A stretch of 64,000 bases of DNA from the NCBI RefSeq assembly GCF_030272615.1, contig NC_081409.1, positions 240,401,832-240,465,831 on the forward strand. The letters are read 5' to 3'. This DNA comes from Cryptomeria japonica. Lineage: Eukaryota; Streptophyta; Pinopsida; Cupressales; Cupressaceae. Both the position numbers and the translations under genes were made by a program. Below the pieces are notes generated by a model. That model was not told the DNA's origin and searched no databases. It saw only the letters and a list, made by a program, of their open reading frames with translations. Below, piece after piece: positions 11,311 to 22,672 of this stretch (the first letter of the stretch is position 1; each line of letters opens with the position of its first letter).

Positions 11311-12821
11311 TGATAACTCAATGATAAACAGATAGCACCAAACCAGTACTGAGAGGGGGGGGTGAATCAGTACAGGCAAAAACACAATCCTAAACCGGTT
11401 TGTCAGCAAACATTGTGCTTTGGCAGATAAACAGTAACACCAGTCTTAAACAGAGTACAACCGACAGAACCCAGAATAACTGAAACAAGCATAAACCGGT
11501 TGACACTTATCTTTTCATACACTCTAATACTTCATTTCCATTTCACCCTAGTGCATGAACAGGTAATCTATCATCAAAAGGTATATAAACAACTAGATCA
11601 ACATGATTTAGCTTCAAACACAAATTACTCAAACCATCAAATGAATAACACCACACATGACACAGATTTTTCACGTGGAAACCCAACTGGGAAAAACCAC
11701 AGTGGGAATGAATACCCACAAGCTGTTTTTGAACTCTTTAGAAGTTTGCTCTGTTAGGAGCCTTGTCCGGTTAAAGACTGATACAATAGGTTCTGTTAGG
11801 AACCGATCCTGTTAGGGATCACCCAGTTAAGGGATGGCTAGAATACCTGGTTAAGGGTTAAACCCTATTAAAAGTTACCTTGTTATTGGATTTCAAGAAC
11901 TCAATGGTTTTAAGTCACCCTGTTAAAGGATTTAGAGTAAGCCGGTTAAAGCTACCCTGTTAAGGGATTTTCCAACTGTTGAAGTGGTTAGAGATCAACA
12001 GGTATTACAATGATCTAGAAACAACACTCAATGGCAATGCAGATCCGCTTTAACTCCTCTTCACCTTCTGCACTTAAACTCTGCAGGTATTACTTCTCTC
12101 TTTTCGTCTGGGAAGAATCACGTATCTCTTCACTTGGATACTCACACACAACTTTTGCCAACAACCTTAGAAAGAAACACAACATCAACCTTATAGGAAA
12201 TAGATAGGTCGGTAGCATAAACCCTAAACCCTAAACCTGTTAGGTTAAGCAATTCAAACGGTTCAATCCTGACCGTTGAGCATATTGCATTAAATGCAAA
12301 AGTCCTGAGCCAATCTCAAGACGTTCTCCATCATTCGTTTTCCACCGATTTCATGGTGGCTGATAACCCATCATGTGTTATCACCATTTACAGAATTTAC
12401 ACATTCCTGAGGTAGATAGGAACAATCTCCTTCATGCAAGATCCTTCATGCACACAAGGCTGACATGGCAACACGATCTATTTTTTGTTACATACTAACT
12501 CATCACACAAAGTCACCGATTGAGTCACGCAGGCTTGAGACACTTCAACCAGAAACCCTGAAGATGAGACTACCAACCGATAGTCATACAAAGCTTCCAT
12601 ATGCCGGTTCCCATAACCACATGTTGGTTCACCTTAAACAAACACACCGCTTCACTTTGGCACAAATGCCGATTCACAGTGTTATACCGGTTCTCACATA
12701 TATTGATTCTTGGTAACATACCAATTCTCACATATACTGGTTATCTCCTCTTCAGCATATTGACATCAATGACAACATACAATGGCATTATGTCTTCATA
12801 CCGGTTCACATAATGCCAACA
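11311..12821 (-). repeat. 3' LTR of element C
   Basis: 1511 bp, TGATAACTC...ATGCCAACA. It carries CACGTGGAAACCCAACTGGGAAAAACC at 11673-11699 in part (R-region-type motif shared with other families), many ACCGGTT words, and a short telomere-like stretch (AAACCCTAAACCCTAAACC) near 12218-12236. Confidence 0.93.
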
Positions 12822-12836
12822 ATCTCCCCGTTTGGC
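12822..12836 (-). promoter_or_regulatory. Element C polypurine tract
   Basis: On the minus strand GCCAAACGGGGAGAT directly precedes the LTR start. Further pyrimidine-on-plus runs (CTCCCCC) recur at about 12886 and 12921. Confidence 0.75.
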
Positions 12837-13008
12837 ATTGATGGCAATATACAAAGATATCTCTCCACTTCACATCTTCTCCCCCAATTTTTGCAGATAT
12901 CTTCTCCACTTCACTTCTTCTCCCCCTTTGACAACAATGCCAAAGTGGAGGCACAAGCTTCCCTGCTCCATTATGTTGCTCCCCTGAGGAGTAGCATCCT
13001 TCAACACA

Positions 13009-14928
13009 TCAATCCTGAAGAAAAATTTCACTATGCAATACTTGACTCATGTGGAGCATATACCTTTTGTTTACCTCCTGAAGGGGCAGTACCCCTAATG
13101 CACCTCTTAAGTACATAAATGTAGCCTTTGGAAGAGGCTCGGTGAATATGTCTGCTAACTGCTCCTTACTGGAAACATGTTCCAGTCCAATCTCTTTGTT
13201 CTGAACCTTTTCCCTCAAGAAATGATACTTAAGCTCAAAGTGTTTGGTTCTAGAATGTAAAACCGGATTCTTGGAGATGTTAATTGCACTAGTATTGTCA
13301 CAAAATATACTTACTCGTTCAGATATAGGAACTTTGAAGCCATTTAATACATGCTTCATCCAAATTGTTTGAGTGCAGTTCATGAAAGTTGTAACATACT
13401 TTGCTTCCGCTGTAGACTGGGAGATAAAACTCTACTTCTTACTCATCCATGAGACCAATCTACCACCGAGAAAGAATGCACCACCGGTTGTGTTCTTCTG
13501 GTCATCCACATTACCTGCCCAATCAACATTTGTGAATACTTTCAAGTTGAAATCCTTGCTATATGGGTACCACAATCCATAATCAATAGTTCCCTTCAGA
13601 TACCTAAGAATCCACTTGACAGCAGCCAAGTGGAATTCTCTTAGACTTTTCTAAAACCTTGCAGTAATGCCAATTGCATGTGCAATATTTGGTCTGCTAT
13701 GCACTACATAATGCAACTTACCAATCATTGATCGGTATTCCTTCTCATCAACCAATGTTGAGTTATCCTCTTTGGATAGTTTACAACCGATCTCCATTGG
13801 TGTACCAACCAGTTTGCTATCTTCCATGCCAGAGGTCTTCAACACCTCTTTGGCATACTTGGACTGAGTGATAAAGATTACATCTTTCATCTATTGGATC
13901 TACAGTCCAATGAAGAACTTAATCTCCCCTATGAGTGACATCTCAAACTCTTTCTTCATCTCATCTGCAAACTCATGACTCATCTTGTCATCTCCACCAA
14001 AGATAATGTCATCAACAAATACCTCACAGATCAAGATCTGATCTCCTTCAGACTTCAAGTAGATATTGCTATCATCGCGTGTTCTCTCAAATCCAATCTT
14101 CACAAAATGGGAATGCAGATGTTCATACCATGCTCTAGGTGCCTGCTTTAGACCATATAAGGCTTTATGTAGCCTACACACCATGTCATTGTCTTCAGAT
14201 AGGGCAAACCCATCAGGTTTCTCTATATACACCTCCTCTTCAAGTACACCATTTAGAAATGCAGATTTTACATCCATTTGATATACTTTGAATCCTTTAA
14301 AAGTTGCATATGCAAGAAGCATATGAACTCCTTCCAATCTGGCTACAGGAGCAAAGGTTTTTCCATAGTCTTCTCCTTCTTCTTGGGCATATCCTTTGCA
14401 CACCAGTCTGGCTTTGTTTCTAATCACTGTGCCATCCTCATTTAGCTTATTTCTGAAAACCCATTTGGTACCAATGACATTTTTATGCTCTGGTCTGGGT
14501 ACCAAAGACCATGTACCATTTCTCTCTATCTGGTCAAGTTTCTCTTCCATTGCCTTGAACCAGTCTTCATCTTTATGTGCCCTTTTGAATAATTTAGGCT
14601 CAAATTCAGAGATCATACATGAGTTTTCTCTGACCTTTCTTCTTGTAAGGATTCCTGCATCCTTATCTCCTATGATCTGCTTAGGATCATGATTCAACTT
14701 GACATACCGAGGAATAGTCTTGATAGATTCCTCTTGCTTTGCTTCTTCATCCTCATCTCTATCAGTATCAGCATCTACATCTACCGGTGTACGAACACTG
14801 TTACTGGTACTTGGTTGACTAACAACCAATTTCCAGAAGGTTACAACCGGTTCATTTACCGCTTGCTCGCTGTCAGTTTCCTTAGTTTTCTCAGAGGTTT
14901 CATCAACTCTTACGTTGATGCTTTCCAT
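13009..14928 (-). pseudogene. Element C reverse transcriptase-RNase H
   Basis: Same frame as the upstream gag-integrase. After an acidic linker, RT shows [26 protein letters not shown] (about 14281-14243), [13 protein letters not shown] and the catalytic FVDDIIFGG (about 14027-13998), all intact. In-frame stops fall at about 13900, 13891, 13651 and 13432. At each, related elements carry Gln (for example KKQ-S after VSWMSK), so CAG/CAA to TAG/TAA is the likely change. RNase H has FTNVDWAGNVDD where relatives have TD.DWAGD, so a conserved acidic residue is lost. The C-terminus keeps the copia pattern SKEQLADIFTEPL. No frameshift is seen. Confidence 0.92.
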
Positions 14929-15024
14929 AATTCTCTGAGTCCTATTATTGAAACACTTGAGAGCTTTGCTCTTGGTGGAATATCCTAGGAATATTCCCTC
15001 ATCACATTTCGCATCAAATTTGCT

Positions 15025-17163
15025 CTAGTGTTCACTCCTCTTGATGTAACAATTGCTACCAAACACTCTGAAGTAGCTAACCATAGGTGTCTTACTAGTC
15101 CAATACTCATAAGGATTTTTATCCTTACCTTTCTTACTGAGTACCCGGTTCATTATGTAGACTGGAGTGCTCACCTCTTCTCTCCAAAAGGTATGACCTA
15201 CCTTTCCTTGAATCAACATAGTTCTAGTTGCTTCAACCACAGTCCGGTTATTCCTCTCTGCTAGACCATTCTGTTGTGGAGTCCGGGGGGCACATAGTTG
15301 CCTCTTGATGCCATGTTCTTCATAGTACTTGTTGAATTCACCGGAACTGAATTGCCCTCCTTGATCAATTCTCAGGCACACCATCCTTTTACTGCTTTCC
15401 TTATCCACTAATGCTTTGAAAGCTTTGAACTTTACAAAGGCTTTAGACTTATCTTTCAAGAATGTGACCCACATCATTCTTGAGCAGTCATCAGTGAGAA
15501 TCATGAAGTACCTATCACCCTGCACACTCCTAGTTTTCATAGGACCACACAAATCAATATGCACAAGATCAAGTAAATTGTCAGCAGTGAAAGGTTTAGC
15601 TTTAAAGGTTGAGGAAGACATTTTCCCCAGTTGACACTCTCTACACAAGGTATTTTTCCATTTTCTCAGCACCGGCAACCCTTTAACTGCCTTGATCTTA
15701 CTGGCCTTCACAATGTTATCAAAGTTTACATGGCAGAGTCTCCTATGCCATATCCAGCTATCATCAAATTTAGCCATAAGACATGTACTTATATTTGCAT
15801 TCAGCTGAAATGGGTTACCTTTGGTCTGCATACCAGTGGCCACCAATTCACCATTCTTTCCTTTGATTCTGCACACTCCATTCTTGAATTCTAGAGTGAG
15901 ACCACTGTCATTCAACTGGGCAACACTCAGAAGGTTGTGTCTGAGACCATCAACCCAATACACATTATTAGCACTACTCCTTCCATTCAGAGAGATGGAC
16001 CCTCTGCCTTTGACCATACATGGTGTATCATTGTCAAAGCGAACCACACCACCATCATACTCTTCCAAGGATAGAAACTTGCTCCGATCACCAGTCATAT
16101 GGTGAGAACAGCCACTGTCAATAATCCACTCATTGGAATTATCAAAGCGGGAGACAAGAGCCTTCTTGTTTGACACATCTTCCTTGACAACAACAAACAC
16201 AATATCTTCATTTTCTTCATCTTTTGATTCCTTATCTGTGACACCTTCATCAACTGCCACAAAACAGTTTCTCCGGTTTCCTCCTTTGAATTTCTTGAAC
16301 CTTTTCAGTTTGTCCTTGTTGTCACCATTAGGACAGTTTACAATAATATGTCCTATCCGGTTACAAGAAAAGCATTTCAAAGGGAGCTTACCTCTATATT
16401 TTTCGGTTACTTTGGGAAGTTTCCTAGCAAGAAGAGCCTCAAATGCCATCAGAATCTCCTCATCATCCATTTCTCTACTCTGTCTTGGTTCACCACTAGT
16501 GCTAGCTTCTTTTCCTTTTCTGGATGGTATAGCAAAAGCTTTAAAAGTTGATTCAGTCTTTTGAATACTGCCATCAAAACTATTTAGCTCATAGGTTGTC
16601 AACTTTGCAATGATGGAGTCTAGGGATACCTTAGTCTTGTCTATTGATCTCAAATCCTAAATAGCAGCAACCCTTATTGCATAGACTGATAATAAGGATC
16701 TCAGGACTTTGCTTACCACAGTGGAATCTTTCATTTTACCACCTGCACACTTAATATCTCCAACAACAGTTTTGATTCTTATTCCATATTGTTGAATGGT
16801 CTCACCTTAAACCATCTGCATGTCTTCAAACTTCCCTCTAAGGCTTTCTTCCTTAGCTTGTTTTACATGCTCATCACCGCCATAGATATTTTCAAGAGTA
16901 TCCCATACTTCTTTGGGATTTACTTTATCTTAGACATCAGTAAACTCAATGTTAGATAAACTACTAATTAGGGCTTCCATGACTTGCCCAAACTCCTGCA
17001 TCTCTCTCTTTTGGTCATCGGTGAGAGTACCGGTAGGGGCAACATAGGCATTCTCAACATAGCTCCAGTGTTGAGCACCCATGCTTCTGATGTATATCTT
17101 CATTCTGTCTTTCCATATACTAAAATTTTCTCTGTTGAACTTTGGACCTTCCCTCTTCATCAT
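15025..17163 (-). pseudogene. Element C gag-protease-integrase
   Basis: Starts MMKREGPKFNRENFSIWKDR at 17163, a typical copia gag N-terminus. It continues in a single frame through in-frame stops at about 16930, 16807 and 16663 to an intact zinc knuckle CFSCNRIGHIIVNC (about 16375-16334). Protease has WIIDSGCSHHMTGD (about 16130-16090). The integrase N-terminus has WHRRLCHVNF and ECQLGK. The core keeps all three acids: VHIDLCG (about 15565), RIDQGGQF (about 15375) and NGLAERNNR (about 15275). The frame closes at a TAG (15027-15025), again where relatives have Gln, before the linker. Apart from stops this is the best-preserved pol in the window. Confidence 0.92.
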
Positions 17164-17220
17164 TAGACTGGGATCTTTACCTCAAGCGGTTAAGCTTATA
17201 GCACAGAGGACTTGGAGGAT

Positions 17221-17232
17221 GCTCTGATACCA
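17221..17232 (-). promoter_or_regulatory. Element C primer binding site
   Basis: Minus strand TGGTATCAGAGC, two bases after the LTR end. It is complementary to the 3' end of plant initiator Met tRNA, the standard copia primer. Confidence 0.93.
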
Positions 17233-17234
17233 AT

Positions 17235-18732
17235 TGATAACTCAATGATAAACGGATGGTACCAAACTGGTACTGAGTGGGGGGGGTGAATCAGTACAGG
17301 CAAAAACACAATCCTAAACCGGTTTGTCAGCAGACACTGTGCTTTGACAGATAAACAGTAACACCGATCTTAAACAGAGTACAACCGGCAGAACCCAGAA
17401 TAACTAAAACAAGCATAAATCGGTTGACACTTATCTTTTCATACAATCTAATACTTCATTTCCATTTCACCCTAGTGCATGAACACGTAATCTATCATCA
17501 AAAGATATATAAACAGCTAGATCAACATGATTTACTTTCAGACACAAATTACTCAAACCATCACATGAATAACACCACACATGACACATAGATTTTTTCG
17601 GTGGAAACCCAACTGGGAAAAACCATGGTGGGGATGAATACCCACAAGCTATTTTTGAACTCTTTAGAAATCCGCTCTGTTAGGAGCCTTGTTCGATTAA
17701 AGACTAATACAGTAGGTTCTGTTAGGAATCGATCCTGTTAGGGATCACCCGGTTAAGGGATGGCTAGAATACCCGGTTAAGGGTTAAACCCTGTTAAAGG
17801 TTAACTTGTTAGAGGACTTCAAGAACTCAATGGTTTTGAGTCACCTTGTTAAAGGATTTACAGTAAGTTGGTTAAAGCTACCCTGTTAAGGGATTTTCCA
17901 ACTGTTGAAGTGGTTAGAGATCAACAGGTATTACAATGATCTGGAAATAGCACTCAATGTCAATGCAGATCCACTTTAGCTCCTCTTCACCTTCTGCACT
18001 TATACTCTGCAAGTATCACTTCTCTCTTTTGGTCTGGCAAGAATCACATATCTCTTCACTTGGATACTCACACACAACTTTTTCCAACAACCTCAGAAAG
18101 AAACACAACATCGACCTTATAGGAAATAGATAGGTCGGTAGCATAAATCCTAAACCCTAAACCTGTTAGGTTAAGAAATTCAAACGGTTCAATCCTAACC
18201 ATTGAGCATATTGCATTAAATGCAAAAGTCCTGAGCCAATCTTAAGATGTTCTCCATCATTCGTTTTCTACTGATTTCATGGTGGCTGATAACCCATCAC
18301 ACGTTATCACCATTTACAGACTTTGCACATTCCCAAGGTAGATAGGAACAATCTCCTTCATGCAAGATCCTTCACGCACACAAGGCTGACGTGGCAACAC
18401 GATCTGTTCTTTGTTACAATGCTAACTCATCACACAAAGTCACCGATTGAGTCACATAGGCTTGAGACACTTCAACCGAAAACCCTAAAGATGAGACTAC
18501 CAACCGATAGTCATACAAAGCTTCCATATGTCGGTTCCCATAACCACATGCCGGTTCACCTTAAACAAACACACCACTTCACTTTCACACAAATGTTGGT
18601 TCACAATGTTATACCGGTTCTTGGTAACATACCAGTTCCCACATATACTAGTTCTCTCCTCTTCAGCATATTGACATCAATGACAACATACAATGTCATT
18701 ATGTCCTCATACCGGTTCACATAATGCCAACA
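17235..18732 (-). repeat. 5' LTR of element C
   Basis: 1498 bp, colinear with 11311-12821 over its whole length. It carries the same R-type motif (about 17602-17630), the same telomere-like words (about 18148-18162) and the same CCAACA terminus. Confidence 0.93.
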
Positions 18733-18737
18733 CCATT
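18733..18737. repeat. Target site duplication of element C, high side (CCATT)
   Basis: Second copy of CCATT, identical to 11306-11310. Confidence 0.93.
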
Positions 18738-18857
18738 TACAACTAACATCCACACATCAAACCCTAAAGAGGATAGGTAGACTTCCATCCTACAACTCCA
18801 AATAGTAAAATTTGAACCATCAAATATAGGAGTAGGGATTGACACAAAACAAACCAT
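18738..18857 (-). pseudogene. Element B gag N-terminus (split off by element C)
   Basis: An ATG at 18857 on the minus strand opens a frame reading FDGSNFTIWSCRMEVYL, the conserved N-terminal pattern of copia-type gag (compare FNRENFSIWKDRMKIYI in element C). The frame runs without a stop to the C insertion and continues in frame on the other side at 11310 once one target duplication is discounted. This shows that C landed in coding sequence of B. The piece is too short for gene callers. Confidence 0.85.
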
Positions 18858-18915
18858 TGTGCTCAAATACCAGAATCTTACCAAGCTAGAGAAAGCTTAT
18901 CAACAGGGAACCCAG

Positions 18916-18927
18916 ACTCTGATACCA
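18916..18927 (-). promoter_or_regulatory. Element B primer binding site
   Basis: Minus strand TGGTATCAGAGT, two bases after the LTR end, matching the initiator Met tRNA primer except for the last base. Confidence 0.9.
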
Positions 18928-18929
18928 AT

Positions 18930-21009
18930 TGTTGAACACAAGATGTCACTGAGAGGGGGGTTGAATCCATGATTTCTAATCTTATCCCTTTTCTTACCTG
19001 TGTGTGTACACCGGTTAACAAATCTAACATAAAGAAGACATACTAGTTAGAAAGAAGAATGACACAAATACAACCAAACATAAAAGGGATACCACATAAC
19101 ACCATATGTACGAGGAAAACCCAAGATGGGAAAAACCTCAGTGAGAAATGTTGTTGAAGACTACTGCTCCAATTTAGCCTCACTATTAAACCTTCGATTA
19201 CAACATTTAGGGCACCAACCCAAGAAGTACCACTCCTGCTTTAGGGCACCAACCCCTGCACTAAGCTCCAACTCAATGATTACAAAAACATATTTTAAAT
19301 ACAAAAGCTATCTTCTTGTTACAAAATAACTTTGTAACTCTCATGTATGTCTCTCCACTGGTTCTCCTCTCTACATATCTTTGTAAGTTCTCTGCTCACC
19401 TTCTCTCAACTGCAACCTTACCAATTCAGCCTCTTCTCCTTCATGGTCAATTTTGCTCTCTGCACACTACTGATTCTTGGCTTGCCGGTTACTTGAGTTA
19501 CAAACTTAACTCTGCACCATTCTCTAAATTTTTGGATCTTCTCAACTTCTTGCATTGCATTGCAACTCCTTCTTTTCCCTTTTGCAAGTACGGGCACTAC
19601 CGGTTTGCACCACTGCAACTCACTTTGCAGTATATTGATTACTCTGACCTTGTCAGTTAAGCCTCTGCTAAACCCTCTCACCAGTTGCACCTCCAATACA
19701 TAGTCTATATGATTTTTGATGAAGTCTCTGACTGATTGGCTCACTATTGCTCATTCACACTCTATCATTTATCATTCGGCCTGCAGCATCATCAATCATC
19801 TTCAATCATGAGTCGGCATACTTATGCCATGATCCACATTCAAACTTCTGTCTCTCTAGGGTTTCTTCATAGACCCTGAGACAAATCAAATCCAATCATA
19901 TCTCCATCTAGAGATCGACCACCTGCAATGGATCAATTAAACTCTGCCAATTCTGTTGCGTTCATAACACATTTTCCCTATTTGGAAAATATGACACCTT
20001 CTTCGATCTGCACTTGTCTAAACACCTATGAAGTGATCACGCAGATAGCTTCACCTACCTTGATTAGCACCTGGATGCTCGACCTTGATCATGAAGTCAT
20101 AAAATCAGATCTTTGTGCTCTGATCTATCTTGAGCCACACTCTTCTACTCTCGACCCGTGAAACACGCTATCGACATTAATGTCGACTAGTCACCACCTA
20201 CCTCACCGACAGCACTTTCACCAACCTATTAATGCATGCCACTTCACCTTCATGTGGCATCTTTTTCGACATCCAACTTGGCTTACTATGTCAGTCTAAC
20301 CAGATCACTGACCAACCACACAACTGGGTTCATCTACCAGCTCACATACCTTGTTGGTTATACCCTATCCAGTCTACCTTCAACCTTGCACTCTAATTCT
20401 CTTTCGGTGGAACACTCAACCCGGTCAACATATTTGCCAACTTACCTCGTGCACATCATCAATAGATGGGAGCCTTTTGCATTTGCACTTTGATAGCATT
20501 ATTAGTGGACATACTTACCGGCAAACACTTTGATGACATCATGTCATCAATCTTCAACATGTTCCATCTATATACAGCTGCTCAAACTTGCCTTCTTCAT
20601 CAGTAGACCAGTTCTCCTATCAATTGGTTTGTCAAAGTGACAACCATATCCTTCAATCTCTGTATTGGCAACTCTTCATTATCTACCCGGCAGATCCGGT
20701 GCATATCTTTGATTTCATGCACCTAAAGTAACTTAGAGTTTCACTAGTTCATCCGATTAAAGCCTTCAATCACTTGCCTTCTACTCTTTTGTCTTATCTC
20801 GGAGAACTATGATGCATTCCATGCATAATAGGAGATAAGCTCCACTTACTCATGGGAGTGGATCCTTGACATCAGTAGCCTGCAATGCACTCATGTGGCT
20901 TCATTGTTTGTGTAGCATGTCTTCAAACAGGTACATGTGATCTTGTGTGGGGCACACTCACTGACAGTCATCTCTTCACATGGTGACTGCATCATTATCC
21001 GATGGGAGT
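18930..21009 (-). repeat. 5' LTR of element B (truncated)
   Basis: Colinear with the 3' LTR from TGTTGAACACAAGAT to the GATGGGAGTC block at about 21000, which corresponds to about 7970 in the other copy. The last roughly 390 bp of the LTR (5' end on the element strand) are absent, so the terminus and the flanking target duplication are lost. Confidence 0.9.
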
Positions 21010-21037
21010 CATCTCTTCACATGGTGACTACATCATT
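20967..21037. repeat. 41-bp direct duplication at the end of the B LTR
   Basis: GTCATCTCTTCACATGG... at 20967-21007 is repeated at 21008-21037 with one mismatch (GACTGCATC versus GACTACATC). The intact LTR copy at about 7930 has it once. The duplication sits exactly at the truncation breakpoint. Confidence 0.85.
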
Positions 21038-21350
21038 TTCTAACCCACACCTCATAACCTTTACCTCACGTCCTATCATTATTACCTTCCATCTACCTTT
21101 CATATCCCCTATCTTAACTTCCTCCACTTTCCTACATCCTATCCTAAACCTTAACCTCATACATACTTACTTTTACTTCACTACCTAACCCCATTCCATC
21201 CTTCACATCCTTAATTTATCTCCCCCCATTCACTTTCCTACCTTCCAAATCCCTAACATATCCTAACTTACTCTGTCACCAATATTACATCCTTCATAAC
21301 TTACCTCCCTATCTTATCATCTTTCACCATTTTATACCACCTTCCTAATA
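21027..21350. repeat. Nearly G-free low-complexity tract
   Basis: Between the G at 21026 and the G at 21351 I find only two G on the + strand (21070 and 21275), including a G-free run of 204 bases (21071-21274). The tract is made of C, T and A in irregular TCCTAACCTTA-like words, without a strict period and without the plant telomere unit. No coding sequence is proposed. Confidence 0.9.
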
Positions 21351-22672
21351 GTAGACTTATGCTCCCTTCCAAAACACCAACAAAAAATAGCACTCGATCA
21401 CTACACTCACGGTTTTGCAGCAAGGATATCACCTCAATTTATACATATTCACCTCAATTTGAGTAGTAGCAGATATCGGAGCATAGAGCAGTGAAGGACA
21501 ACTATAGTAGTAGTTGCCCACGGGATCACGAGATGAATCTATCACCAAGGCTGCTTGCTTTGTTGCCTCTACCAAATGAAGGGAAGCAGTGAGGAACAAC
21601 TAACACCTCTCCTTGCAGGGGTTCCCCGTTCCAGATGGAGGCTCACCTTCACTGCTTCAGATTCTAGGATAAGCTTCATTCAATGTGTAGTGTAGGTTAG
21701 GCTCATCGATTTTGGTCACTTCACCAGTCATGTTTGGGAGAAAAATGATCAATTGATCGATGGTTTATTAGCTAAATGGACGTTGGTCACTTCTACAGTC
21801 ATGTCTGCGAGAACAATGATAAATGGAGAGAGGGGTTATCCCGAGGCCCCTACTATTCTATGGTGGAAGAAGATCTATTCCATTTGATTTTTTTCTAGTC
21901 GAAGGATCGATTCACAGTTGTTATGCTCCATCCCGGGGAAGAGGGATTGAAGTCAATCCAAAGGATGGAGGTAGTTCTCCCCCGGTTGAGGAAGTTAGGT
22001 TCTCGACAATTCAGTTGAAGGGAGGGAGGCTCTTAGGGAACCCCACTTAATTCTATTTCGTTACCCCACTGGATTGTTCTCCCTCATTATCGGTTTAAAT
22101 CCTAAACCCATACACCCCTAATAAAATGCCAAACGGCTTACAAATGGGCCTAAAACATGCCCTTATTACATTAAATAATGCCCAGACTTGAAAATTCCTA
22201 ACAAAACATAAAAACAAAAACATAACAAAATTCCTACCATGAAGCTGGAAAGTTTCCCGTCGCCTGGTATCCTGGTATAGCTGCTCCTACAACACCACTT
22301 CATTCCACAGCTAGTTCCCTTCAGAGGTGGGATTTTGTAATGGTAGAGGCAGGAGGAAGAGGCAGGACGAAGTAATGGCAGAGGTCGACGGGACGAAGAC
22401 GCAGGATTTATGAAATGACTTGGTCTTTTTTTTTTTTGAAGTAATGCACGCGGTTGTCGGAATTTCGACGAGTGCGGGCACTTCTTCTAAAAAAACCAAA
22501 ATGCCATTGCCAATTCCTTCTCCGTTGAAACCAAATGTTGCATTATCATCAAAATTCCAACACAATCGGGAATTTTTTCAAAAAAAAATAAAATTTGATC
22601 ACAATATACCTTCTCCGTCAAGATTTTGGGCCAAATGTATAAGTGATTTTTGCCAACAATGAATTGGAGTTG
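21351..22672. other. Unassigned stretch, partly GC-richer
   Basis: From about 21480 to 22070 the base composition is more balanced than its surroundings, and there is a diverged internal repeat (TTGGTCACTTC.. CAGTCATGT at about 21711 and 21784). A + strand frame of 75 codons (21823-22050) is open but unrecognised. The part from about 22100 to 22672 is AT-rich with A and T runs and ends at the AGTTG target site of element E. By position, the last part should continue the 3' region of element I, since E separates it from 45058. No enzyme or structural domain is seen. Confidence 0.5.
22668..22672. repeat. Target site duplication of element E, low side (AGTTG)
   Basis: AGTTG before TGAAACAGTCACC is repeated exactly at 45058-45062. 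Confidence 0.92.

Larger units (their letters stand above)
11311..18732 (-). mobile_element. Element C: full-length Ty1/copia retrotransposon, inactive
   Basis: 7422 bp, with LTRs 11311-12821 and 17235-18732, PBS 17221-17232, purine tract at 12822-12836 and perfect CCATT target duplications. It is inserted in B's gag. Gag-pol occupies 17163-13009 in one frame. Counting by eye over the first roughly 330 aligned LTR bases gives about 21 differences, mostly transitions, so this is an old but structurally complete copy. Confidence 0.95.
5907..21037 (-). mobile_element. Element B: pol-less LTR retrotransposon (gag only), holding element C
   Basis: Low-side LTR 5907-8360, purine tract 8361-8376, gag on the minus strand, PBS at 18916-18927, and high-side LTR from 18930. 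With C removed the internal part is only about 3.15 kb. It encodes one gag with a coiled-coil-like part and two zinc knuckles. No protease, RT or integrase motif is found in the 1.4 kb between the gag end and the purine tract. This matches the class described in plants as terminal-repeat retrotransposons with GAG, which borrow pol from other elements. The 5' LTR has lost its far end, so no target duplication can be checked. Confidence 0.8.

Noticed and set aside
12217-12238. Interstitial telomere sequence
   Set aside because: Only about two and a half units, and repeated in the other LTR of C, so it belongs to the LTR and is not a telomere relic.
21823-22050. Plus-strand 75-codon frame considered as a gene or viral remnant
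   Set aside because: No recognised domain, no neighbours; composition alone is not enough. Reported only as part of an unassigned stretch.
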